From positions 237,108 to 301,107 of the forward strand of contig JBEDTR010000011.1 in the NCBI GenBank assembly GCA_040119125.1: a stretch of DNA of 64,000 bases. Reading direction: 5' to 3'. Each line of letters opens with the position of its first letter. Position 1 is the first letter of the stretch. The stretch is from Pacificitalea sp040119125 (GTDB lineage: Bacteria; Pseudomonadota; Alphaproteobacteria; Rhodobacterales; Rhodobacteraceae). Below the pieces are notes generated by a model that saw only the letters and a program-made list of their open reading frames with translations, had not been told where the DNA came from and did no database searches. Made by a program: the position numbers and the translations under genes. Of the stretch, positions 43,511-52,470 are shown in pieces.

Positions 43511-44689
43511 ATGAATGACTGGAACAACCGCACCAAGCTGGTCCACGGCGGCACGCGCCGCAGCCAATATGGCGAAGTGTCGGAATCGATTTTCCTGACC
43601 CAAGGCTTCGTCTACGACACCGCCGAACAGGCCGAGGCGCGTTTTGTCGAACTGGGCGAGGATGAATTCATCTATGCCCGTTACGGCAACCCCACCGTGC
43701 GGATGTTCGAAGAACGCATCGCGATGCTCGAAGGCGCCGAGGATGCGTTTGCCACCGCATCGGGCATGGCGGCGGTCTCAGCGGCGCTGACATCAATGCT
43801 GAAAGCCGGCGATCATGTCGTCAGTTCCAAGGCGCTGTTCGGGTCCTGCCTCTATATCCTTGAGGAAATCCTGACCCGCTACGGGGTCGAGGTAACCTTT
43901 GTCGAGGGCACCGATATCGACGCGTGGAAGGCCGCTCTGCGCCCCGACACCAAGGCCTGCTTCCTTGAATCGATCTCCAACCCCACGCTGGAAGTCATTG
44001 ATCTGAAAGCCGTGTCCGATGCCGCCCATGCGGTAGGCGCGCTGGTCGTCGTCGATAACGTCTTTGCCACGCCGGTCTTTCAGCGCTCGCTCGAACTGGG
44101 CGCGGATGTGATCATCTATTCGGCGACCAAACATATCGACGGTCAGGGCCGGGTGCTGGGCGGCGTGGTGCTGGGCACGAAAGACTTCATCCGCAAGACG
44201 CTGGAACCCTATCTGAAGCATACAGGCGGCGCGATGAGCCCATTCACGGCATGGGTGCTGCTGAAAGGGATGGAGACGCTGGACTTGCGCTGTCACGCAC
44301 AGGCCGACAGCGCGCTGGCGCTGGCGCAGGCGCTCGAAGACCATCCGAAAGTCGCCAAGGTGCTGTATCCGCAGCTTGAAAGCCACCCGCAGAACGCGCT
44401 TGCCATGGCGCAGATGTCCAAGGGCGGCACGGTCTTGGCGATTGAGGTCGAAGGCGGGCAGGAGGCGGCGTTTGCGTTCCTCAACGCGTTGAAAATTTAT
44501 ACGATTTCCAACAATCTGGGCGATGCGAAATCCATCGTGACCCATCCGGCGACCACCACTCACCAGCGGCTGAGCGATACGCAGAAGGACGAGTTGGGCA
44601 TTTCTCCCGGACTGGTCCGGGTCAGTGTCGGTCTGGAAGACATCGACGACCTGATCTCTGATGCCCGCGCCGCTCTCGACGCGCTCTGA
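43511..44689 (+). CDS. metZ: O-succinylhomoserine sulfhydrylase
   Basis: A PLP-dependent enzyme that makes homocysteine directly from O-succinylhomoserine and sulfide, in methionine synthesis. The 392-residue protein belongs to the Cys/Met metabolism family: TKLVHGG and the YARYGNPT start, substrate-binding region, and the PLP lysine Lys207 in YSATKHIDGQGRVLGG. MetZ rather than MetB/MetC is inferred from the N-terminal TRRSQYGEVSESIFLTQGFVY type and the SAM-II control. The start at 43511 follows GGAGG by 8 bases; an ATG at 43493 lies inside the T-run and is less likely. Confidence 0.92.
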   Translation: MNDWNNRTKLVHGGTRRSQYGEVSESIFLTQGFVYDTAEQAEARFVELGEDEFIYARYGNPTVRMFEERIAMLEGAEDAFATASGMAAVSAALTSMLKAGDHVVSSKALFGSCLYILEEILTRYGVEVTFVEGTDIDAWKAALRPDTKACFLESISNPTLEVIDLKAVSDAAHAVGALVVVDNVFATPVFQRSLELGADVIIYSATKHIDGQGRVLGGVVLGTKDFIRKTLEPYLKHTGGAMSPFTAWVLLKGMETLDLRCHAQADSALALAQALEDHPKVAKVLYPQLESHPQNALAMAQMSKGGTVLAIEVEGGQEAAFAFLNALKIYTISNNLGDAKSIVTHPATTTHQRLSDTQKDELGISPGLVRVSVGLEDIDDLISDARAALDAL

Positions 44690-44790
44690 ACACGGTTCGC
44701 GGCGCAAGCTGCGTGGAACTTAACGGTTCCTTCACCTCTCGACCCTAGCGTCCTGTGAGCGGGCTTGCCCCGCAGGACGCTGGGGGACCC

Positions 44791-46167
44791 ATGACCGATC
44801 TGTCGCAACTCACTGACATGCTGAAGTCCCGAAACCGGAGCCTGCGCAGCATTCTGGGCATGATCGGGGCGGCCGTCGCGCTGGGGCTGGTGGTGGTGAC
44901 GCTCATCACGGTCGATCTTGTGCGCACCCAAACGGCCATTGCCAGCCGGCAGACCGCGCTGATGACCGATCTGGTGCAGTTTGAACGCACGATCGGTTAT
45001 GGCGGGTTCATCCATGAGTTCAAAAATGCGCTGCTGCGCCCCGAAGATCCCAAATATCTGGAAAACGCGCGCCGCAGCATGGCGGAGGCTTTGAAAGCGC
45101 TCGATGGGATCGAGGCGCAGGTCAATGACGGTCAAATGCTGCGGGACGGGGGCGCCACCATCGCGCTTGACCTGACGCAAATCCGGGCGGCTTTGCTCGC
45201 CTACCGCGAGCGCATCGACTGGTCTGAGCGAGGATTGCGAAATGGCCTGACCGCGCGCCAGATCGATGACCGGGTGCAGGTCGATGATACCGAGGCGCTG
45301 CTCGACCTTCAGGATGCGGTCTTGCGCCTGCGTGCCGCCCTGTCGCGACGCCAGGACCGCATCCGACGTGGCCTATGGCTTTTGCTAGGCGGAACCGTGG
45401 TGGCGTCACTGCTGGGGCTGTCGGCGGTGATGGTCGCCTATGCCCATGACCGGCGTCGTGCGCTGACCTATGCGCAGGCCATGGCCAAGCGGAATACCGA
45501 TCTCGAAGAATTCACCCGTATCGCCGCCCATGACCTGCGGGCGCCCTTGCGACAGGTCGCGCAATTGGCGGATTTCATCCGTGAAGACGCGGGCGAAACT
45601 GACGCCCCCCTCTCCACCACCGCCACTGCGCATCTCGCCATGATCGAAGCACGCGTCAGCAGGTTAAGCCGCATGGTCGGGGACACGTTGAGCTATCTCA
45701 ACCCCGCCGATCCCGCGCGCCATCCTGAATGGATCGACCTTCATGCCCTGATCCGTGACATCACCGATTTCATCACCCCGCCGGGAACCGAGGTGCGCAT
45801 AGAGGGGGATCTGACCCATCTGATGGTGATCCGGACGGAGCTCGAAATCGTGCTGCGCAACCTTGCGGGAAACGCGGTCAAGCACGGGCCCGAGCGCGGA
45901 CTTCGCATCGTCGTGCGATGCCAATGCCGCGGCGACAATTGGTGTATCGAGGTTGAGGATAATGGTCCCGGCATCGATGCCGCCCATCGGGAGCGGGTCT
46001 TCGGGATGTTTGCGGCCCTCAGCGCCCCGGCGGAGACCGAGGTCAGCGGCGTCGGGCTCGCCGTTGTGCGCCGCCTTGTCCGGTCGTGGCAGGGCGATGT
46101 CACTATTCGGGACGCAACGCCCCGAGGTGCGATCTTTGAAATCCGCATGCCCGTCGCGGCAAGCTAG
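44791..46167 (+). CDS. Sensor histidine kinase
   Basis: A 458-residue membrane kinase: N-terminal helix (about residues 20-42), a periplasmic helical sensor region (about 43-195), second helix (about 203-223), a short HAMP-like/coiled link, then the HisKA domain with the phospho-acceptor in IAAHDLRAPLRQ (about residue 253) and the HATPase domain (N box NLAGNAVKHGP, G1 DNGPGID, G2 GVGLAVVRRL). The layout resembles phytochrome-like/NarX-like bacterial kinases. No response regulator is adjacent, so its partner lies elsewhere. Start chosen at 44791 with GGGGGAC upstream; the GTG at 44755 is possible. Confidence 0.9.
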   Translation: MTDLSQLTDMLKSRNRSLRSILGMIGAAVALGLVVVTLITVDLVRTQTAIASRQTALMTDLVQFERTIGYGGFIHEFKNALLRPEDPKYLENARRSMAEALKALDGIEAQVNDGQMLRDGGATIALDLTQIRAALLAYRERIDWSERGLRNGLTARQIDDRVQVDDTEALLDLQDAVLRLRAALSRRQDRIRRGLWLLLGGTVVASLLGLSAVMVAYAHDRRRALTYAQAMAKRNTDLEEFTRIAAHDLRAPLRQVAQLADFIREDAGETDAPLSTTATAHLAMIEARVSRLSRMVGDTLSYLNPADPARHPEWIDLHALIRDITDFITPPGTEVRIEGDLTHLMVIRTELEIVLRNLAGNAVKHGPERGLRIVVRCQCRGDNWCIEVEDNGPGIDAAHRERVFGMFAALSAPAETEVSGVGLAVVRRLVRSWQGDVTIRDATPRGAIFEIRMPVAAS

Positions 46168-46589
46168 GATCTCGCAGGGACAACTGGCGCGGGCTGCGGC
46201 GGCCCTGCCGCAATGCGATGTAGGGGACGTCCCACACGCAGGCGCGCGTATATCTGCGCGCAGGTCCGCAGGCGGTGTCAGCCCGTCCGCCGGGCAGGGC
46301 CGATCGCCGCCTGGTTCTGTCGCGCCGCGCCAGCGAAACGCATGACCGCCTTATGAACCGGCCCCCCATGAACAGACAATCTGCACCTCGTAAATCTGGC
46401 CCGCCGCCAGAGGCCCGCAGTCAGAGCCGCACAATGCGCCTATGCCCCTATTGGAGCGGGTGCAGGGCATGGCTCGGTTCTCCTTTGTCATCGCGCACTG
46501 AGATAAAACCCCGGCTGTGCCCGTGGCATTCAGCGTGTCAAAGGCTTATCTAGGAGGCGTCCGCCGATAGTTTACCCCAGGAGGGACGC
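46168..46589. other. 421-bp gap upstream of folE2
   Basis: No gene is seen. It has a GCGCGCGTATATCTGCGCGC hairpin-like element (about 46241-46260) and ends in a near-perfect AGGAGGG ribosome-binding site. FolE2 is controlled by the zinc regulator Zur in several bacteria, but I could not find a clear Zur palindrome; AT-rich dyads are short here. A preQ1 or other riboswitch was not recognised. Confidence 0.4.
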
Positions 46590-47726
46590 GTGAATATTCT
46601 GACCCCCGATCTGCCGACTGACCGAAACGCGCCTGATCGCCATGATGCCGCGCAGGCGCTGCGACTGCTGCGGGACTGGGCGGCGGGCGTTTCCGATGCG
46701 GAGCGCGCGGCGCTGGCGCCCGAGCTTGCAATGCTGCTTGGGGCTCAGGCGGATGGCGCTCAGCCGACGCACGCGGCGCAGGCTGATCTGTCTCGACATT
46801 ATGACGCCACCTTTGTCGCGGATGAGGCCTATCGCGCGACCCTGCCTGATCTGCAAAACGGCCCGGCCAGTCTGATCCGAGGGGCGCATGCGCCCTTGCA
46901 GCATGTGGGCATCGCGGGCTTTCGGCTGCCGCTTTTGTGGCCGGGGCGCGATGGCGTGGCGCAGCGATTGGAAACCCGCGTGACCGGCACGGTCAGCCTC
47001 GACGCTGAGGCCAAAGGCATTAACATGAGCCGGATCATGCGCAGTTTTTACGCCTATTCCGAGCGGCTGATGGGGCTTGATGCGCTCAGCGCCGCGCTGG
47101 ATGACTACCGCCGCGATCTGGACAGTTTCGATGCGCGTCTGCTGCTGGAATTCGCGTTGCCCCTGCGGGTCGATAGCCTGCGGTCCGGGCTGGCGGGTTG
47201 GCAATATTACGACGTGAAGCTGGAATTGATCGATCACGCCGGGCAACGGACCCGCGTGCTGCATCTCGATTATGTTTACAGTTCAACCTGTCCCTGCTCG
47301 CTGGAACTGGCCGAGCATGCGCGCGCGCAGCGCGGTCAACTGGCGACACCACATTCGCAACGCTCCGTGGCGCGGCTTTCAGCGGTGCTGTCCGATCAAA
47401 ATGCCGAGCCGGGCGCCGTGATCGAGGACCTGATCGAAGGCTGCCGCCGTGTTGTGCCGACGGAAACCCAGGTCATGGTCAAGCGCGAGGATGAACAGGC
47501 TTTCGCTGAATTAAACGCCGCCAATCCGATCTTTGTCGAGGATGCCGCGCGTCTGTTTTGCACCGCCCTGCGTGACGATGCGCGTATCGGAGATTTCAGG
47601 GTCGCGGCCAGTCATCAAGAAAGCCTGCACAGCCATGATGCGGTGAGCGTGCTCACCCAAGGGGCGTATTTCGCGCAGCCGGGGCTGGAGCCGGGCCTGT
47701 TCGGGATGCTGCGGAGCGGGGCCTGA
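46590..47726 (+). CDS. folE2: GTP cyclohydrolase IB (FolE2)
   Basis: FolE2 catalyses the first step of folate and queuosine synthesis, turning GTP into dihydroneopterin triphosphate; it works with metals other than zinc, unlike FolE. The 378-residue protein has the COG1469 features: VGIAGFRLPL near the start of the fold, VTGTVSLDAEAKGINMSRIMRSF, the metal cysteine in YSSTCPCSLELAEH, and the late FRVAASHQESLHSHDAV. It begins at a GTG with AGGAGGG 5 bases upstream. The first 80 residues are a loose extension common in the group. No zinc-uptake genes lie nearby. Confidence 0.95.
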   Translation: MNILTPDLPTDRNAPDRHDAAQALRLLRDWAAGVSDAERAALAPELAMLLGAQADGAQPTHAAQADLSRHYDATFVADEAYRATLPDLQNGPASLIRGAHAPLQHVGIAGFRLPLLWPGRDGVAQRLETRVTGTVSLDAEAKGINMSRIMRSFYAYSERLMGLDALSAALDDYRRDLDSFDARLLLEFALPLRVDSLRSGLAGWQYYDVKLELIDHAGQRTRVLHLDYVYSSTCPCSLELAEHARAQRGQLATPHSQRSVARLSAVLSDQNAEPGAVIEDLIEGCRRVVPTETQVMVKREDEQAFAELNAANPIFVEDAARLFCTALRDDARIGDFRVAASHQESLHSHDAVSVLTQGAYFAQPGLEPGLFGMLRSGA

Positions 47727-47748
47727 TCCGGGCTAGATCGGGGGCGTG

Positions 47749-47778
47749 CCCTCCGGTCTAGAAGTTAAGACCGGAGGG
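47749..47778. terminator. Hairpin between convergent folE2 and parE
   Basis: A perfect 11-bp inverted repeat (CCCTCCGGTCT / AGACCGGAGGG) lies between the two convergent stops. It lacks a clear T-run but is the strongest structure in the gap. Confidence 0.7.
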
Positions 47779-47792
47779 TGCAGCCGGCGCGC

Positions 47793-49751
47793 TCAGACGT
47801 CGAGCTCTTCGACGAAGCGCGCGTTTTCCTGAATATACTGGAACCGCAGTTCCGGCTTTTTGCCCATCAGCCGTTCCACCAGATCACCCGTTTCACCCGG
47901 TTCGTCATCGTCGATCGAGACGCGGATCAGCTTGCGCTGCGACGGGTCCATGGTGGTTTCCTTCAGGTCCTTCGCGTCCATTTCGCCCAGACCCTTGAAC
48001 CGGCTGACATCGATCTTGCCCCGCCCGCCCAGGCCTTTGGCAAGCCACGCATCGCGTTCGGCCTCATCCAGACAATAAACGCGATGCGCCCCTTGGGTCA
48101 GACGGAACAGCGGCGGGCAGGCCAGATACAGGTGCCCGTGGTCGATCAGTGGGCGCATCTGGGTAAAGAAGAACGTCATCAGCAGCGACGCGATATGGGC
48201 CCCGTCGACATCAGCATCCGTCATGATGATGATCTTGTCATAGCGCAGATCGTCAAGCCGGAAGCGCGTCCCCATCCCCGTGCCAAGCGCCTGACACAGA
48301 TCATTAATCTCGGCATTCTGGCCCAGCTTGGCCGAGGCCGCGCCCAGCACGTTCAGGATCTTGCCGCGCAGGGGCAACAGCGCCTGAGTTTTCCGGTTCC
48401 GACCCATTTTGGCAGAGCCGCCAGCCGAGTCGCCCTCGACGATGAACAGCTCGGTGCCTTCGCGGTTGGTGGCTGAACAATCCACCAGCTTGCCGGGCAG
48501 GCGCAGCTTCTTCGTCGCGGTCTTGCGGGCGGTTTCCTTCTCCTGCCGGCGGCGCAGGCGTTCTTCGGCGCGCAGCACAAGGTAGTCGAGGATCGCACCG
48601 GCGGATTTCGTGTCATTGGCGAGCCAATTGTCGAAATGGTCGCGCACCGAATTTTCAACGAGCTTCAGCGCGCCTTCGCTCGACAAACGGTCTTTCGTCT
48701 GACCGACAAAGGCGGGGTCCCGAATGAAACACGATACCAGCGCACAGCCGCCGTTCATCAGGTCCTCGCGGGTGATCGAGGCGGCCTTGCGGTTACCGAC
48801 CAGCTCACCATAGGCGCGGATGCCCTTCAGGATGGCGGCCCAGAACCCCGCGACATGGGTGCCGCCCTCGGGGGTCGGCACCGTGTTGCAGTAGGATTGC
48901 GCAAAGCCATCGCGCGACGGCGTCCAGTTGATCGCCCATTCGACCGAGCCGGGCTCGCCGAACTTCTCCTGAAAGCTGACCTTGCCCGCGAAGGGCGCGT
49001 CGGCATAGGTCGTGGTCTTGCCCAGCGTCTCGGTCAGGTAATCGGCCAGACCGCCGGGGAAATGGAACGTGGCCTCGACCGGGGTTTCGCCGTCGTCCAC
49101 GGCGGATTTCCAACGGATCTCGACCCCGGAAAACAGGTAAGCCTTCGAGCGCACCATGGTGAACAGGCGCTTGGGCTTCAGCTTCTGGGTGTTGAAGATT
49201 TCGGGGTCGGGATGGAATGTTACGGACGTGCCGCGCCGGTTCGGGGCGGCGCCGATCTTCTGCACCGGGCCCTGCGGCACGCCACGGGAAAATTCCTGCG
49301 CGAACAGCTCACGGTTACGGGCCACTTCGACCCGCATCATGTCCGACAAGGCATTGACGACCGAGGCCCCGACGCCGTGCAAACCACCAGAGGTTTCATA
49401 GGCCTTGCCCGAGAATTTGCCGCCCGCATGCAGGGTGCACAGGATCACTTCCAGCGCGGATTTATCGGGGAATTTGGGATGCGGATCGATTGGAATGCCG
49501 CGCCCGTTGTCGCGCACGGTAATCGAATTATCGTCGTGAAGTTCGACCTCGATACGGGTGGCGTGGCCTGCGACGGCCTCGTCCATCGAGTTGTCGAGAA
49601 CTTCGGCCAGCATGTGATGCAGCGCACGTTCATCGGTGCCGCCGATATACATGCCGGGGCGTTTGCGGACAGGCTCCAGCCCTTCCAGCACCTCGATCGA
49701 GGAGGCGTCATATTGTTCGGGTTCGGAACCGGCGAGGAGGTCTTCGGCCAT
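47793..49751 (-). CDS. parE: DNA topoisomerase IV subunit B
   Basis: ParE is the ATPase subunit of topoisomerase IV, which with ParC separates linked daughter chromosomes. The 652-residue protein has the GHKL ATPase (VLEGLEPVRKRPGMYIG; DNGRGIP; ETSGGLHGVGASVVNAL), transducer, and TOPRIM domain (ELFIVEGDSAGGSAKMGRNR; TDADVDGAHIASLLMTFFF), ending with RFKGLGEMDAKDLKETTMDP. It is ParE rather than GyrB because the TOPRIM lacks the large insertion and the length is near 650. The ATG at 49751 fits; the frame is open upstream. parC is not in the window. Confidence 0.94.
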   Translation of the reverse strand: MAEDLLAGSEPEQYDASSIEVLEGLEPVRKRPGMYIGGTDERALHHMLAEVLDNSMDEAVAGHATRIEVELHDDNSITVRDNGRGIPIDPHPKFPDKSALEVILCTLHAGGKFSGKAYETSGGLHGVGASVVNALSDMMRVEVARNRELFAQEFSRGVPQGPVQKIGAAPNRRGTSVTFHPDPEIFNTQKLKPKRLFTMVRSKAYLFSGVEIRWKSAVDDGETPVEATFHFPGGLADYLTETLGKTTTYADAPFAGKVSFQEKFGEPGSVEWAINWTPSRDGFAQSYCNTVPTPEGGTHVAGFWAAILKGIRAYGELVGNRKAASITREDLMNGGCALVSCFIRDPAFVGQTKDRLSSEGALKLVENSVRDHFDNWLANDTKSAGAILDYLVLRAEERLRRRQEKETARKTATKKLRLPGKLVDCSATNREGTELFIVEGDSAGGSAKMGRNRKTQALLPLRGKILNVLGAASAKLGQNAEINDLCQALGTGMGTRFRLDDLRYDKIIIMTDADVDGAHIASLLMTFFFTQMRPLIDHGHLYLACPPLFRLTQGAHRVYCLDEAERDAWLAKGLGGRGKIDVSRFKGLGEMDAKDLKETTMDPSQRKLIRVSIDDDEPGETGDLVERLMGKKPELRFQYIQENARFVEELDV

Positions 49752-49902
49752 GATGCTGCTCGATGCTCTTCTGGGTGGCATTTGGGGTGGGGGCCATACT
49801 GACCGCTTTGACGGGCAGGAGCAATGGGCGCCCCGGCGCAGGCGCGGTTCCGTCGCGGGCGTCCCAGCCCGGAGGCGGGCGGGACGGCACGGATGATGCG
49901 CG

Positions 49903-49930
49903 GCCCCGGACACCGCAGGGCCTCCGGGGC
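49903..49930 (-). terminator. Terminator hairpin after metG
   Basis: A perfect 8-bp stem (GCCCCGGA / TCCGGGGC) with a 12-base loop lies 25 bp past the metG stop, in the gap to parE. T-run weak. Confidence 0.6.
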
Positions 49931-49954
49931 GGGATCAGTTCGACGTCCGGCGGC

Positions 49955-51673
49955 TTAGCTGCGGATGCCCGCAAACCGGGCGGCCCAATCCTCGCGCTGC
50001 TCGTCGGTGATCTTGGCAAAGAGCGAGTCGGGCACGGTGAAGCCGTGGCCCGGTTCTAGCCGCGCCAGCACCTTGGCAATGTCCGTCGGCCATGCCGTGG
50101 TTTCCGTCTGCATCGCACCCAGAAGCTGATCTGCCGCATCGGGAATGAACGGCGCGGAAATCACGGCGTAGAAGGCGATCAGGTTCAATGCCAGCCGGAT
50201 ATCCGCAGCGGCGGCCTCCGGGTCGGTCTTGAATTTCGACCAAGGCGCGGCTTCTTGCAGGAATTCATTGCCCGCAACCCACATGGCACGCAGCTCGGCC
50301 GCGGATTTGCGCACGTCGATGGCGTCCATATGCTGCTCATAGGCTTTCAGCCGGGTGGTCAGCTCGTCGATCAGCGCCTGACCTTCGGGCGACAGGCTGC
50401 CGCCTTCGGGGACGGTTTCGCCGAATTTTGAGCGGCAGAACTTGGTCACGCGGCTGACGAAATTGCCCAGCACATCGGCCAGATCCTTGTTCACGCTGGC
50501 TTGGAAATTCTCCCAGGTGAATTCGGCGTCCGAGCTTTCGGGCGCATGGCTCAGCAGCCACCAGCGCCAGTAATCGGCAGGCAGAATATCCAGCGCCTGA
50601 TCCATAAAGATGCCGCGGCCCTGACTGGTGGAAAACTGACCGCCATCATAGTTCAGGTAGTTGAACGATTTGATGTAATCGACCAGCTTCCACGGCTCGC
50701 CCGAGCCCTTGATCGTGGCGGGGAAGGACAGGGTGTGGAAGGGCACGTTGTCCTTGCCCATGAATTGAACGTAGCGCACGTCATCTGCGCCTTCATCCGT
50801 GCGCCACCAACGCCGCCACTGGTCTTCGTCGAGGCCGCGCGCTTCGGCCCATTCGGCGGCACAGGCGATATATTCGATGGGCGCATCGAACCAGACGTAG
50901 AAGACCTTGCCCTCCATCCCCGGCCAAGGCGCATCGCCTTTCTTCACCGGGACACCCCAGTAGAGGTCACGGGTGATGCCGCGGTCCTGAAGCCCGTCGC
51001 CGTCATGCAGCCATTTCTTGGCAATCGAGGTGGTCAGGATCGGCCAATCTTTCTGCGCGTCGATCCACGCGTCGAGGTCGTCCTTCAGGTTCGATTGCTT
51101 GAGATACAGGTGCTTGGTCTCGCGCACTTCCAGATCGGTGGAGCCGGAAATGGCCGAGCGCGGCTCGATCAGGTCGGTGGGGTCCAGCTGCTTGGTGCAG
51201 TTTTCACACTGGTCGCCACGGGCCTTGTCATAGCCGCAATTAGGGCAGGTGCCCTCGATATAGCGATCCGGCAGGAAACGGTCATCGGTCTTGGAAAACA
51301 CCTGCCGCTCGGAAACTTCCTCGATCAGCCCGTTATCGGCCAAGAGCCCTGCGAAATACTGGGTCAGCCGGTGGTTCTGCGGCGAGGAGGAGCGCCCGAA
51401 GTGATCGAAGCTCAGGCGGAACCCATCGGCCAGTTTGGCCTGCGTCTGATGCATCTGGGCGCAGTAGTCCTCAACCGGCATCCCGGCCTTGGTCGCGGCC
51501 AGTTCGGCGGGGGTGCCATGTTCATCGGTGGCGCAGAGAAACAACACCTCATTGCCGCGGCCACGGTTGTAGCGGGCGTAGAGGTCTGCGGGCAGCTGGC
51601 TGCCCACCAGATTGCCCAGATGCTTGATGCCATTGATGTAAGGAATGGCGGAGGTAATCAGGATGCGGGCCAT
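49955..51673 (-). CDS. metG: Methionine-tRNA ligase
   Basis: Charges initiator and elongator tRNA-Met. The 572-residue protein has the class-I HIGH-like motif IPYINGIKHLGNLVGS, the four-cysteine zinc knuckle (CPNCGYDKARGDQCENC), the KMSKS-like loop as FSTSQGRGIF and the anticodon-binding domain after residue 400. The C-terminal dimerisation (EMAP-like) domain of longer MetRS is absent, as in the short alphaproteobacterial form. An AAGGGA ribosome-binding site lies before the ATG. The start borders the repeat-rich gap before valS. Confidence 0.96.
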   Translation of the reverse strand: MARILITSAIPYINGIKHLGNLVGSQLPADLYARYNRGRGNEVLFLCATDEHGTPAELAATKAGMPVEDYCAQMHQTQAKLADGFRLSFDHFGRSSSPQNHRLTQYFAGLLADNGLIEEVSERQVFSKTDDRFLPDRYIEGTCPNCGYDKARGDQCENCTKQLDPTDLIEPRSAISGSTDLEVRETKHLYLKQSNLKDDLDAWIDAQKDWPILTTSIAKKWLHDGDGLQDRGITRDLYWGVPVKKGDAPWPGMEGKVFYVWFDAPIEYIACAAEWAEARGLDEDQWRRWWRTDEGADDVRYVQFMGKDNVPFHTLSFPATIKGSGEPWKLVDYIKSFNYLNYDGGQFSTSQGRGIFMDQALDILPADYWRWWLLSHAPESSDAEFTWENFQASVNKDLADVLGNFVSRVTKFCRSKFGETVPEGGSLSPEGQALIDELTTRLKAYEQHMDAIDVRKSAAELRAMWVAGNEFLQEAAPWSKFKTDPEAAAADIRLALNLIAFYAVISAPFIPDAADQLLGAMQTETTAWPTDIAKVLARLEPGHGFTVPDSLFAKITDEQREDWAARFAGIRS

Positions 51674-51805
51674 GCGTGAGCGTCCCTTTGGAGGTTGGCT
51701 GTCGAGGTTGCGGGAGGCTTATGGCAGGGGGCGGGGTGGCGCAAGGGCTGTGGGCCGGGGGATGGGGCCGGGGGAGCGTCGGCCCGTCGGAGCGGCGCAG
51801 CACCC

Positions 51806-51850
51806 GCCCAACCGCAGAAGCGCCACCCCACGGGCGGGTTCCTGTCGCAC
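51806..51850 (+). repeat. 3'-end fragment of the intergenic repeat
   Basis: ACCCGCCCAACCGCAGAAGC followed by GCCACCCCACGGGCGGGTTCCTGTCGCAC matches the last 45 bp of each full copy downstream. Confidence 0.8.
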
Positions 51851-51889
51851 CCAGCCACTCGGCGTCCCACTGAACTCAGCGCAACCGCC

Positions 51890-52051
51890 CGCGAACAAGG
51901 CCGCAGGCCGCGCGGGCGAGCGCCTGCCCGTCCCTAAGGGCTGGCGCTTTGTGACCGCGCGCTGACCTCAAAGCGGGGAGGAACACGGCACCATAAAGCG
52001 CGCCGTTCAACCGTTGCAGCGCCACCCCACGGGCAGGCTTCTGTTGCACTG
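51890..52051 (+). repeat. Intergenic repeat, tandem copy 1
   Basis: About 160 bp. It begins CGCGAACAAGGCC, contains the palindromic core AGCGCCTGCCCGTCCC..GGGCTGGCGCT, then TGACCTCAAAGCGGGGAGGA, CCATAAAGCGC and a second smaller dyad AGCGCCACCCCACGGGCAGGCT, and ends near TGTTGCAC. It aligns closely with the next two copies. Confidence 0.9.
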
Positions 52052-52098
52052 ACAAAACAACCTAGGTGTGGCGCACTGCGTCGACCTAATCCCCCGCC

Positions 52099-52257
52099 CG
52101 CGAACAAGGCGAAGCCGCGCGGGCGAGCGCCTGCCCGTCCCCACGGGCTGGCGCTTTGCCACCTCGCACTGACCTCGAAGCGGGGAGGAACCCGACGCCA
52201 TAAAGCACCCCGCTCAGCCGCCGCAGCGCCATCCCACGGACAGGCGCCCGTCGTGCC
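52099..52257 (+). repeat. Intergenic repeat, tandem copy 2
   Basis: Same block order as copy 1. Its core reads AGCGCCTGCCCGTCCCCACG followed by GGCTGGCGCT, a near-perfect stem-loop whose arms are AGCGCC-T-GCCCGT and ACGGGC-T-GGCGCT. Ends at GTCGTGCC. Confidence 0.9.
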
Positions 52258-52270
52258 AAGCGAACCGGCC

Positions 52271-52431
52271 CGCGAACAAGGCCGAAGGCCGCGCGGGCGA
52301 GCGCCTGCCCGCCCCGACGGGCTGGCGCTTTGCCACCTCTCGCTGACCTCAAAGCGGGGAGGAACCCGACGCCATAAAGCGCACCGCTCAACCGCAGCCG
52401 CGCCGCCCCAAGGGCAGGCTCCCGTCGTGCT
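52271..52431 (+). repeat. Intergenic repeat, tandem copy 3
   Basis: Closest to the consensus at its start (CGCGAACAAGGCCGAAGGCC) and through TGACCTCAAAGCGGGGAGGA. It lies 172 bp after copy 2 and 40 bp before the valS stop, ending GTCGTGCT. Confidence 0.9.
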
Positions 52432-52470
52432 ACATTCCGCCGCCCCGATTGTGCAGGGCGGCGGGATCAG

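Larger units (their letters stand above)
51674..52470. other. Repeat-filled gap between metG and valS
   Basis: Almost 800 bp without a gene. It contains a 3'-end fragment (51806-51850) and three full tandem copies of the roughly 160-bp repeat (annotated separately). Short open frames here are by-products of the repeats and share the same translated strings. Confidence 0.8.

Noticed and set aside
46275..46553. 92-codon plus-strand frame upstream of folE2
   Set aside because: No ribosome-binding site, no domain and Arg/Pro/Ser-rich random-like composition.
51890..52431. CRISPR array
   Set aside because: The units are about 160 bp with 10-50 bp between them, contain internal dyads, and have no uniform spacers or cas genes.
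51674..52470. Insertion sequence or transposon between metG and valS
   Set aside because: No transposase frame, no terminal inverted repeats bracketing the block and no target duplication seen.
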